Shown: piece after piece, positions 1 through 8,179 of the stretch
Layout: each line of letters starts with the position of its first letter
Position numbering within the stretch: position 1 is the first letter of the stretch
Source of the DNA: Caldilineaceae bacterium bin34
GTDB lineage: Bacteria; Chloroflexota; Anaerolineae; Caldilineales; Caldilineaceae
Direction: 5' to 3'
Assembly: GCA_002238555.1 (NCBI GenBank)
Contig: MPMO01000034.1
Coordinates: 1-50,361, forward strand
Length of the DNA: 50,361 nucleotides
The notes under the pieces: model-generated
Told to the model about the DNA's origin: nothing
Seen by the model: the letters and a program-made list of their open reading frames with translations, nothing else
The model's database searches: none
Translations under genes and position numbers: made by a program

Positions 1-126
1 CGCGCCGTTGCCATCGTGGACTACCGCCGGGCGCGCAACGCGGCCGCCCGCCGTTCCCACGCCCGCCGCCGCCGGAAGTACTGTGAACGGCTGTTTCAAC
101 GCCATCAAGTTTCGTTGCCCTACTAG
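1..126 (+). CDS. C-terminal end of an unrecognised basic protein (partial)
   Basis: A reading frame open at the left edge runs 41 codons to TAG at 124-126. The visible tail is very rich in Arg and Ala, with an Arg-rich stretch followed by KYCERLFQRHQ. No family is recognised. It sits just upstream of transposase debris, so it may be the end of another mobile-element protein, but the sequence does not show this. A chance open frame in GC-rich DNA cannot be excluded. Confidence 0.25.
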   Translation, partial: RAVAIVDYRRARNAAARRSHARRRRKYCERLFQRHQVSLPY

Positions 127-197
127 GACCGGCAGATTATCATTGCAGTCCTGTTGGTTTCCCTCTTCACAGACCCCCTGCCCTGTACCGCCACACG

Positions 198-560
198 TTG
201 CGCAACGTCGAATTCCAAGCCCTGTACCGCCACTTGCGCCAAGACCCCCGGGTCTACACTGGCCATCCCGACGCCCCCCGCTGCTTCCTGCATGGAGTCG
301 TGTACTTGGTGCGCACGGGTTTTCCCTGGTGGGACCTTCAGTCCCGCTTCGGTCACAGGAACAGTGTCTTTCGCCGCTTTTGCCGCGGGTGCCGGAACGG
401 GATCTGGGCGCGTATGCTGGCGGCCGGGGCTGACGAACGGGCGAATCTGGCGCGGGTGCATCTGGACTCCTCCCACGTGCGCTGCCATGTCAGTGCGGTC
501 GGGGCACCGACTCCAGACTGTGGTTGGAAGCACCCATCGGTCGATCCTTGTTTGTGTTGA
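198..560 (+). pseudogene. IS5-type transposase, N-terminal fragment (remnant copy 1)
   Basis: The 120-residue translation has the DUF4096-like N-terminal layout of IS5-family transposases: LRQDPRVYTG, then LHGVVYLVRTGFPWWDL, then NSVFRRFCRG with a GIWARML segment, then LDSSHVRCH, where the first DDE aspartate is expected. Complete proteins of this group have roughly 250-270 residues. Here the frame degenerates just after LDSSHVRCH, so the other catalytic residues are missing. Most of the C-terminal half is gone, replaced by unrelated sequence before 651. Short DNA matches (a GCTTCCTGCA stretch, a TATGCTGGCGGCC stretch) tie it to the opposite-strand remnant at 946-1475. It cannot be an active transposase. 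Confidence 0.75.
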
Positions 561-650
561 TCAATGTTAACGGAATTCCAACACTGAATACCGTTTGGAT
601 GACAATAATTCGCCTACGCTCAAGGGGTTTCATTGCAATCGGAGGCAGAT

Positions 651-884
651 ATGGCTAAGAAATCCAATTCCCACCACGTAGTTCCAAATGCCGAAGGCGG
701 TTGGGATGTCAAAAGGAGCGGTGCTAGTCGGAACAGCGGCCACTTCGATACCAAGCGGGATGCAGTTGATGCCGGAAGGCAAATCAGTCTCAATCAAGGC
801 ACTGAGTTTGTTATTCATGGTTTGGACGGGAGAATCCAAAGACGGGACAGCCACGGCCACGATCCCTACCCTCCAAAAGGCTAG
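651..884 (+). CDS. DUF2188 domain protein
   Basis: This is a 77-residue protein. ATG at 651 is chosen because GGAGG at 641-645 is correctly spaced; an upstream alternative at 633 would bury that ribosome-binding site. The pattern matches DUF2188: MAKKSNSHHVVPNAEGGWDV, then a central D(T/K)K..AVDAGR..S.NQGTE helix, then FVIHGLDGRIQRRDSHGHD, ending PYPPKG. The family is small, soluble and of unknown function, sometimes found near mobile or stress-related genes. It is intact although both flanks are IS5 debris in opposite orientation, so it may have been carried as cargo. Confidence is high for the family; no function is proposed. Confidence 0.85.
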   Translation: MAKKSNSHHVVPNAEGGWDVKRSGASRNSGHFDTKRDAVDAGRQISLNQGTEFVIHGLDGRIQRRDSHGHDPYPPKG

Positions 885-945
885 GTCCTCGGATATTGGT
901 GGCGAAGGGTTTCACAGTCACTGCCTAACGGCGGTGAATAGGACC

Positions 946-1475
946 AGTCTCAGGTAGCTGGACGCGGTCTTCTCAGAGCGTGTGGCACGGTCGCACTGCT
1001 TGGCCAGCCGATGGCCCGCTCCACGATGTTGGGTTCTCGGTCATGGACGAACGGGAACCGTCGGTTACGTGTCTCCGGAATCGCGGACTGGCCACCTTGG
1101 TCGACGATGAAGCAACGCAGTTTGTTGGCGTTGCTTCCCTGGTCCGCCAGCACGCGGTTGGAGCGGAAATCTGCTAGCAGGGACTCCGACTGCATCCCTG
1201 CGCTTGGCTCTCTGGGTCGTTCTGGGTTCCAGCCGGTGCTGACGTGGGAACGCATATGCGTGGAGGCCAGGTGTGTCCGACTCAGGTCCGTCGTTTCGAC
1301 CGCGATGGCCGCCAGCATATGCACTCAGGCGACGGTCTGGCACCAGCAGTGATGACAGCGGACGACGTTGTTCCAGTGACTGCAGCGGGGCGATGGGTTT
1401 TGACGGAGAATGCTTGCTCGAATGCGCGACAAACACGACCCCGTGCAGGAAGCGGTGGTGCTCTGCCCGGCAAAT
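946..1475 (-). pseudogene. IS5-type transposase remnant (copy 2, frameshifted)
   Basis: Read on the minus strand, pieces of an IS5-type transposase appear in order but in different frames. First comes HRFLHGVVFVA, related to LHGVVYLVR in the copy at 198-560. Then come AYAGGH and THLASTHMRSH, then LLADFRSNRVLADQGSNANK with an IPETRNRRFPFVHDREPNIVERA segment (the C-terminal DDE region, with a D and an E in the expected places). The end is SEKTASSYLRLV in a further frame. At least two frameshifts separate the blocks, so it is dead. Unlike copy 1 it keeps the C-terminal half. The two copies face each other across the DUF2188 gene. Confidence 0.7.
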
Positions 1476-1500
1476 TGAAATAGCCGCACATGGACCTACT

Positions 1501-4500
1501 GTGAGCCCTCGGAAAAAGCGTCGAAGTCGACAGAAGAAAGGGACACCTCCGGTTGTGAGAGGCACCTCTGCCCGCGTGTCCGATCAAGACTGGAGCCGTA
1601 AGGGAGCTGCCAACATTGCTGGAGTGAGCTTCCAGGTTGCTGTTACCGCACAACTGCTTGTGGGTAGTGCGCTGGGTAACGGACTACCGGTCTCGCGCGC
1701 AATCCCCGAAGGCTTTGAAGACATCGACATCTCACTCAGGGATGATGCCCGGGTGTTTGTCCAGGCGAAGGAACGGAAACTTTCAGCACGATTCGTCCCG
1801 TCAGAACTTGCAGATGCCATCAGGAAGAAGAAAGAACTCCTCAAGGAAGATAGGGCCTGTCGTTTCGCCTTGGTGACCAATGCGATGCTCGGCGGCAATC
1901 TGGCTCCGACCGGGTGGTCTCGGACTGTGACGGAATGCCTTGATCAAACCGTGATCGACAAACTCGCGGCACACCTCGAACGGGAGATCGACGATCCAGT
2001 GGAAGTTCTGGCCCGAACCCACATCGTGCAGGTGGAGCGGAATGTCGACACACGCACACGACGCGGGATCGCGGAGTTCCAACTGGTCGGCAACCAGCCG
2101 TCCGTAGCCACCCTGGTCTACGCGAGACTGGTGGAGCACATCACCGAGATCTCGGTTCGTCAGCGATCGACCACACCTGAAACGGCCCAGTCGATCACGC
2201 CCTCCGATCTGGAGGTACTTGTGAAGCAGGTGGTTGAGGCGGTGGATGTCCACAGCCTTGACGAAGCAATTCGAGACGGGATTGTCGAACCCGTGGACTT
2301 CAGCGTGCAAGCGGATCTGTCCACTGAAGAGTTCCTGGCCGGGGTGGATGTCATGCCGACGCACATCGCAGCCGATCTCGACCTTCCTCGCCTATCCGAG
2401 GTCCAAGCACTTACCGACGGGTTGGCGGAACAGCGTTCGGCGTTGCTCGCGGGACCTTCAGGATCAGGAAAGTCGGCACTGATGTGGCGGACGGCCCGAG
2501 AACTCTCGGGCAGGACGCGTCCATATCGATTGCTCAGCCTCCTGCCCGAAGACCTGCCGAAACTTCGACGGTGGCTTCGTCTGCAAGAGCCTTCCGAGCA
2601 CTATCCACTGCTGCTGTGCGCAGACAACCTCGGTCGTCCCGATACGGCAGGTTGGTCCGAATTCGCCCGCGAGTTCATCGACAGGCCCGGTGTGCTGCTA
2701 CTGGGTGCCTGTCGGGAGGAGGACTATCGGCCAGGATTGGCTGTGGGCCGGACCACGATTGTCGATCCGATCCTCAACCGCAAACTCGCCGAAGGAATTG
2801 CAAATTCGTTGTCTGATCGAGGCGTACAGACGGTCGTCGACGTTGCCGAAGCGTTCACGGCTGCGGAAGGCCTCCTTATGGAATTCCTGTCAATGCTGCT
2901 AACCGGACGTCGTCTCCAGCAGGTGATCGAGGAGCAGGTGGACATCCGTCTCCAAGAGGACCGGAGGACCGAACGCGAGATACTGCGGTACGTGGCAACG
3001 GCCCATGCTGCCGGAGTGGCGATTCCGGCGGATGCCCTCGAGTTGCTGTTGGCCGGTCACGATCTCGCTCCCGCCGTCGCGGTACTGCACCGGGAGCATC
3101 TTATCGTTACAGACGACGGCAACCGGTTGCGAGGCCTGCACGAACTCCGCTCTGCAGTCGCGCGTGACTATCTTCACCTGTTCCCACTTCCGGCGATGGC
3201 AACAACGGTCCGTCGCCTCGTGGAGCATCTCCCGGTGGAGGACGCATGCCAGATGATTGAAGCCTATGCTCGGTTCGATGTGGACCTCAAGCCTGCAGCG
3301 GAGGCTGTATCCGGGATTCTTCACTTACCGGGTATCCGCGCGCGTGACGGCTCACGTCTGATGTCAAGTTTGGCTATGGCCGACGCATTCCGACATGCTC
3401 ATGCGTGCCTTGAGGTTGTCGAAGATCACCGACCAAGCACCATCGAACCATATTCGGTACTCCTCTTTACCTATGCACCCCGCTTTGTCGGAATCAGTTT
3501 CGACACCGTTTTTGCAAAGCATCCTGGCCTCGTTCAGGCGTTGAAAGAGATAGCGAATGCTCTGCCTCCTAGGCCACCGTCACTACGGGGGATGTGCCTG
3601 CAGGACGTATCGGTGGAAGCCGTGGTCGACATTGCGCTCCGAGGGACCGCGGTCGAAGCCGCTGCCTGGCTAGAGTCACTGGAAGATTCCCTTGTTGGAT
3701 GTACGGTGCCGGTTCAAGAGGTTTGGACCCACTTCAGCGGAGTGCCACTCGATACTGGAGCGCGTCTGTATGCGACGTTGAGTATGCTCGCCACTGCTGA
3801 GGACAAAAACCACCTGGATGGCATGCTTGGACCTCTCCAGGATCGGATACAGCGGCTGGCCATCGAACTACCGGATTGCATTGCCGCTGAAACGAAGGAT
3901 GAGCCAGATGGAAGGGTGGTCTCCCTATGCCTTGTGGCACCGGAGGATGACAGTACCCTCAATGAGCGAAGCGTGCAGACGTGCCGGGTAATCCTCGACT
4001 TGTGCCCAGAAGCCGACATTGCAGAAGTTGTGGTTGTGACCCCTGGTGGCGATCGCTACGTGGTCGGTGATATGGAGGAGGGGCACAAATGTATTCCCCG
4101 ATCCAATCTTCCACGGGCGACACAGACGGACGGGAACGCAAATTTTCTTCGCGCCGCTCGTCTTCTGCTTGCGGCTCGCTATTGGACTCAGCCACTGCGG
4201 ACGATTGCCGCAGTCTCCAGACAACTGATCAAATTCCGGAAGGATGCCGTGGCATGGCTGTTCGCTCCAAAGCATCATACCAGTCGGCGGCATAAGGCGG
4301 TTGAAACCATAAATTCGCTGGTGGTCGAACTTGCCGGCCTACCGGGAGAAACTGTTGGCCAGGACGATAGCAGCCGTGGGAGTAACGCGAGGCAAGCTTT
4401 AACTGACGCGCTCACAGCCATTCGCGACCTCGCGTCCATCGAGTCTTTCGATGACCTCAAAAATGTGCAGCTAGCCGCACGATGCAGGTTGGTTGTCGAA

Positions 4501-5394
4501 AGCCTGATGGAGGCTCGACAAGGTGACCTTCCAATCCTGTCAACCATTGGCGATCCGTTGCCTTGTGAACTCGATGACATGCTCAAGCTTCTTGCCAATC
4601 TCCTGTTGATACGTGCCGAAGGGCATAAAGTGACCTACAAGCAGCTTCGAAGACGCAGCTTACAGGCTTGGTGGGACGTGGCGCACCGTTTGGTGCACGA
4701 GGCGGCATCAAACGGCTACCAAATCGAACGCTCGGCTCTGGAACATGCACTAGGAACGGTAAATTCACTGGAGATTCACAAGGTTGAACATACAGATTTG
4801 GGTTCCCCACGCTTCCTCACAGACCGGTGGGTAGTGATCATCCCAGCTGAGAGTGAGGACACCACTCCTATGGCCCTTGTTGAGAACTTGGCTCCAGAGC
4901 TAGCAGAGAGGCTCGCCTTCCGAACGTTCCTCGTCCTGGGCTCCAACAAACGCATTTTGCCCTTTGGCTGCTGCAAGCTGGGTACAAGTCGAATCTGGCC
5001 AGCCGAAGAGGAAGAGCTGCTGACGATCGCAACGGGTCTTGGTACCGAGGTTGTCAATTCGCCCCACCTCAAAGCTTGGGATGTATTCGTCGAAGAGCTC
5101 GTTCGCGCTTCCCGCGCGGCAACCTTGATGCGATTGAGGGAGAATGCGGATTTGAAACCAGACTACGAGGCTTTCCAGTCTCGGTACGAGTCGGCACGCA
5201 AAGCGGCAGAGGTGTGTCATCCAGAACTGCGTGCCGGAGCTACCAAATTGCTTGAGCGAGTCGGCAACGAGCCGTCCGGCTTTGGTCCAACCCTTGCTGG
5301 GGAGTACTACCGCTCAGTGACCCATGGTGAGCAGAGCGGTGATTGGATTACCATGGTTGCTCTTAGGGTTGCAGCGCAGTCAATCGACCTCTGA
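1501..5394 (+). CDS. Large nuclease-ATPase fusion, candidate Avs/STAND-like defence protein
   Basis: A protein of about 1297 residues. The GTG at 1501 is preferred; GTGs at 1555 and 1576 are possible. The open frame continues upstream to 1273, but that part only reads through IS5 debris. Residues about 45-130 look like a PD-(D/E)xK nuclease domain of the DUF4297/Cap4-Mrr type: EGFEDIDI (about 70-77) followed by VFVQAKE (Q88, K90). A P-loop follows, with Walker A GPSGSGKS at 318-325, a Walker B-like LLLCADN at about 370-376 and LLLGACREED, where a sensor Arg is expected. A helical or winged-helix region follows, then about 800 residues with no recognised repeat. This order of effector, STAND-like ATPase and long sensor resembles Avs proteins, which recognise phage proteins and trigger the effector. 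The base composition looks less GC-rich by eye than in the 10-20 kb genes, and mobile-element remnants lie on both sides, which suggests transfer. Function is inferred; the family assignment needs a profile search. Confidence 0.7.
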   Translation: MSPRKKRRSRQKKGTPPVVRGTSARVSDQDWSRKGAANIAGVSFQVAVTAQLLVGSALGNGLPVSRAIPEGFEDIDISLRDDARVFVQAKERKLSARFVPSELADAIRKKKELLKEDRACRFALVTNAMLGGNLAPTGWSRTVTECLDQTVIDKLAAHLEREIDDPVEVLARTHIVQVERNVDTRTRRGIAEFQLVGNQPSVATLVYARLVEHITEISVRQRSTTPETAQSITPSDLEVLVKQVVEAVDVHSLDEAIRDGIVEPVDFSVQADLSTEEFLAGVDVMPTHIAADLDLPRLSEVQALTDGLAEQRSALLAGPSGSGKSALMWRTARELSGRTRPYRLLSLLPEDLPKLRRWLRLQEPSEHYPLLLCADNLGRPDTAGWSEFAREFIDRPGVLLLGACREEDYRPGLAVGRTTIVDPILNRKLAEGIANSLSDRGVQTVVDVAEAFTAAEGLLMEFLSMLLTGRRLQQVIEEQVDIRLQEDRRTEREILRYVATAHAAGVAIPADALELLLAGHDLAPAVAVLHREHLIVTDDGNRLRGLHELRSAVARDYLHLFPLPAMATTVRRLVEHLPVEDACQMIEAYARFDVDLKPAAEAVSGILHLPGIRARDGSRLMSSLAMADAFRHAHACLEVVEDHRPSTIEPYSVLLFTYAPRFVGISFDTVFAKHPGLVQALKEIANALPPRPPSLRGMCLQDVSVEAVVDIALRGTAVEAAAWLESLEDSLVGCTVPVQEVWTHFSGVPLDTGARLYATLSMLATAEDKNHLDGMLGPLQDRIQRLAIELPDCIAAETKDEPDGRVVSLCLVAPEDDSTLNERSVQTCRVILDLCPEADIAEVVVVTPGGDRYVVGDMEEGHKCIPRSNLPRATQTDGNANFLRAARLLLAARYWTQPLRTIAAVSRQLIKFRKDAVAWLFAPKHHTSRRHKAVETINSLVVELAGLPGETVGQDDSSRGSNARQALTDALTAIRDLASIESFDDLKNVQLAARCRLVVESLMEARQGDLPILSTIGDPLPCELDDMLKLLANLLLIRAEGHKVTYKQLRRRSLQAWWDVAHRLVHEAASNGYQIERSALEHALGTVNSLEIHKVEHTDLGSPRFLTDRWVVIIPAESEDTTPMALVENLAPELAERLAFRTFLVLGSNKRILPFGCCKLGTSRIWPAEEEELLTIATGLGTEVVNSPHLKAWDVFVEELVRASRAATLMRLRENADLKPDYEAFQSRYESARKAAEVCHPELRAGATKLLERVGNEPSGFGPTLAGEYYRSVTHGEQSGDWITMVALRVAAQSIDL

Positions 5395-5669
5395 AGGTCC
5401 CGAAGATGACCAAGTTGCGAGCGTAGAGGCCGTTGCGCTGCCAGGCGTGGTCGCCGTAGTGGGACCATGCTCCGGGCAGGCCGAGATCGGTGTGTTGGTG
5501 CTCGGGACGGTCAGGGGCTGGGTGAAGCCTACGACGGGGGGCTCTTTGGGTTTGTTGAGCGAATCCACTTCATTCAGGGGATTGTCTACCAGGGATTCAA
5601 GTGATCCTCAATACCAGCGGCCCCTCACTCGCCTGTTCCCGTCCTGTCCATCCATCCTCACTCGGTCCA
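5395..5669. other. Gap with a possible minus-strand gene remnant
   Basis: No intact gene is seen. On the minus strand, 5395-5500 reads AWSHYGDHAWQRNGLYA followed by RNLVIFGTFRG, which has protein-like composition. It has no start and no recognised family, and it runs into the end of the 1501-5394 gene. It may be the relic of a gene overwritten when that gene arrived. No promoter or terminator is convincing. Confidence 0.3.
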
Positions 5670-6018
5670 ATGGAACTCTCCAGCATGCACGACAGTCCCC
5701 GTCTCAGGTTTCATCCCCTGTCCACCGGACAGGCCCAATGGCGCGAAGGCTTCTGGGGCGAACGTTTCGCGCTCTGCCGTGACGGTGCTCTCCACACCAT
5801 AGAGGAGATTCTAAACACCACGCCCCACGGTGCCTCCCTGCACAATTTTCCCAAGGCGGCCGGGCAGCAGGCTGGTGCCCATGAGGGCACCAAGTAGAGT
5901 GACGGAGACTGCTACAAGTGGCTGGAGGCCCTTACCCACGTCTATGCCTTTACTCGGGACGAGCAGACCCGCGCCACGCTGGAAACCCACATTGCGAACA
6001 TCGCCGCGGCACAAGGGT
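5670..6018 (+). pseudogene. GH127 (DUF1680) glycosidase, N-terminal fragment
   Basis: The translation from ATG 5670 carries the N-terminal signature of GH127 (beta-L-arabinofuranosidase-like, DUF1680): a PLSTGQAQWREGFWGERF stretch, then a HTIEEIL helix, then HEGTK, an in-frame TAG at 5895-5897, and SDGDCYKWLEALTHVYA. The last block is the family (D)SD.YKWLEA motif in the same frame, so the TAG is a nonsense mutation, probably of a Tyr codon, rather than a frameshift. Homology ends at HIANIAAAQG near 6018, exactly where the opposite-strand ISAs1 transposase begins. Intact members exceed 600 residues, so only about the first sixth remains. It is not functional. Confidence 0.75.
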
Positions 6019-6660
6019 GTGCTGGTTGCGCTTGACGGCCAGCACGTAGTCGGCGCCGGCCGCCCGCAGGGCCTGCACGATGGCCGTCTGGCAGCCGGCG
6101 GCGTCGATCGTGACCACGGCTCCCTTCAGGGCCAGGCGGTCGAGCAGACGGGGGATGGCCGTAATCTCGTTGCTCTTGGCCGCGCACGGCTCCTGGGCCA
6201 GGGTCAGCCCCTCCCGCACCAGGAAGGCGCTGACCATGTGCAGGGCCCGCGTGCCTGCGCCCGGGTCGCCGGAACGGCGCGCCACCTTGCCGTCCAGGGC
6301 CAGGATCAGCTCCCGCAGGCCGGGCAGGCTGGTCCCGTCGAGCAGCCACAGGGCCGCCTGCATGGCCGTCTCCGGGTCCAGCCGGCGGACCAGGCGCAGG
6401 TAGGTGTCGCGGGACGGGGTGGCCGCGCCCAGGGGCAGCCACAGCCGGAACCAGGCCTGGTGGTCGTGCGTGAAGGCGGCCACCGCGGCCATGCCGTTGG
6501 CACCCCCGGCCAGGGCCACCAGCAGCGTGGCCAGGAGCACGGACAGCGCGTGGCGCACCCCCCGCGGGTCGCGCGGATCGGGCAGCGTGCCCAGGTGCTC
6601 GGCAAAGGCGCACAGGGCCTCCAGGAGTTCGCGGTCGGGGCATGCGACAATGTATTCCAT
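6019..6660 (-). pseudogene. ISAs1-family transposase, C-terminally truncated
   Basis: The minus-strand frame starts at ATG 6658-6660. It has the N-terminal DDE_Tnp_1-associated domain (LPDPRDPRGVRHALSVLLA, ALAGGANGM..VAAF), the first catalytic Asp in LILALDGKVARRS and the second Asp in VVTIDAAGCQTAI, followed by DYVLAVKRNQHTL. These are classic ISAs1 (H-repeat) blocks. Homology stops near 6019, after about 213 residues of an expected 370 or so, and the frame runs on into antisense of the GH127 fragment. The third catalytic acidic residue and the right end of the element are missing, so it cannot transpose by itself. The sequence upstream of the start (6661-6780) shows no clear terminal inverted repeat. 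Confidence 0.85.
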
Positions 6661-6892
6661 GAGGGCTGCGGCGTGTCCTTTGAGGTAGTAACGTCACCCC
6701 ATAAGACGCACGGCGGCCCTCTTTGTTGCGCGTTGGGCGGTCGGGAACTCGATCCCCAATTTGGATTATCCGTGCCGGATTGTCCCCAATAACCGATGGA
6801 TTTGTTCCGTGCCGTTCGCTCGCGGACAACACCCGGAACCGGCCCCGCACGACCCCGATTCACCCCCGTCCCGCGACTTTGCGTTTGCCCTG

Positions 6893-7501
6893 GGAAGCCA
6901 ACGCCCGCGTTGAGGATGGCCGTCTCATCATTGAAGCTCACAAGGAGAAGTTTGGGGGAAGGGAATACACGGTGGCCCGGCTCACGTCCAAACAGGCATG
7001 GACATATGGATGGTATGAGATATCGGCCCGACTGCCCGAGGGCCGGGGCGTCAAGTCCGCAATCTGGATGGTCTCGAATTCCAATCCATACGGCAGTTGG
7101 CCGGGCAGCGGTGAAATCGATATCATGGAATTCGTGGGCCATAAACCGGGCATCATTCATGCCACGGTGCATACGGAAGCCTACAACCACCGGATTGGGA
7201 ATCATCGGGTCACGAGACTCCAGATACCGGACGCGAGTTCGGAGTTCCCCTTTACGCGATGGAATGGACCGAATCCGCCATCAAGATTTATGTGGACGAT
7301 ACCCACTACTACACATTCGAAAACGAACGGTTGCAGAATGCCTCTACGGATCAGTGGCACTGGCCCTTCGATCATCCCTTCCATTTCATTCTGACTATTT
7401 CCGCGGGAGGAAACTGGGCCGCCACCGAGGGCATCGATCCCAACATATGGCCACAGCGCATGGAACTCGACTACATGCGCGTTTATGCGTGCAAGTCTTA
7501 G
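6893..7501 (+). pseudogene. GH16 beta-glucanase-like gene, 5'-truncated and frameshifted
   Basis: One frame reads ANARVEDGRLIIEAHKEKF, then LTSKQAWTYGWYEISARLP, then GEIDIMEFVGH with the two catalytic Glu and intervening Asp of GH16 (ExDxxE), then IIHATVHTEAYNH. From about 7248 homology continues in another frame with LYAMEWTESAIKIYVDD, HPFHFILTISAGGNWA and RMELDYMRVY, ending at TAG 7499-7501. Thus there is a single shift in an otherwise well-kept C-terminal part. The N-terminal beta strands and any signal peptide are absent, and the frame upstream of 6893 is not family-like. Intact relatives hydrolyse beta-1,3-glucans such as laminarin. With the GH127 fragment, this marks a lost carbohydrate-degradation locus. 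Confidence 0.8.
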
Positions 7502-8179
7502 CGTGTTCATTCCGTGTCGTGACATCCGGTCCGATGTGGACAGCGGGCAAGAGCGGGTTTTGGCGAGGGCTCGGCAGCGATTCAGCCCCCAACGCTGTTT
7601 GGCATAACGGATATCGAATTCAATCCGGAAACGGGCGTGGAGATCCGGTGGGTTCGCTCCGTTTCCATGTACAGGCCTGTGCCGAAAAGCATCAATGGCC
7701 AGGCGCGTCCGTGGGCGGCTGGGGTATTCCGAACACGCTATAATTTCGGGAATTATATACTTGACTGGACATCAGGTGGCGGTGCCTGTCATGTGTCCAG
7801 TCGAAAGCTTTGGCAACGGCTGTTGTCATCCGGGCAGCGGTGCCCCAGCCCTTTGCGATGCCTTTTGCAGGTTGTCTTGTCCCAATTCGGTCCGGCTGTC
7901 GGCACAATAGTCCGCCGTAGCGGTCATGCTTCTGCACTGCCGGCCGGCACGCGGTGTGTCCGCGTGTTCCACGGCCCGCGTCCTCTTCAGGTGGTTCTGG
8001 CCGGCCCGGATTTGTCAGGCGGTTGGGTGTGCTTGGCACCTGCGGGCCTCAACAGCCACGTTGGCGCCAAGCAGAACCGACAATGCCAATCCATGTGGGT
8101 TGGGAACCCATTCCCTGACACCGGTTGGCCGCCGTGACAACAATGAGTGACACCACACAGGTTGAACGGGAGGTGCGCC
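7502..8179. other. Long gap with a C-terminal domain relic and inverted repeats
   Basis: No intact gene is seen in 678 bases. Around 7590-7660 one plus frame reads FGITDIEFNPETG followed by VEIRWVRS. This resembles the short C-terminal beta domain attached to many secreted enzymes, so the GH16 gene may once have extended this far (weak). Two perfect inverted repeats occupy 7739-7802 and are listed separately. The remaining 375 bases up to the histidine kinase show nothing I can name; they should hold its promoter, but no convincing -35/-10 pair was found. Confidence 0.35.
7739..7802. repeat. Two adjacent perfect inverted repeats
   Basis: The first has arms TATAATT (7739-7745) and AATTATA (7751-7757) around TCGGG. 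The second has 9-bp arms GACTGGACA (7763-7771) and TGTCCAGTC (7794-7802), and within its loop CAGG and CCTG can also pair. The AT-rich first repeat stands out in GC-rich DNA. Possible roles are an operator/promoter region, a termination structure after the GH16 relic, or the end of a mobile element. The sequence does not decide between them. Confidence 0.5.

Noticed and set aside
1273..1500. Extension of the large defence-like protein to an earlier ATG
   Set aside because: These 76 codons read through the IS5 remnant of the other strand and have no protein-like features.
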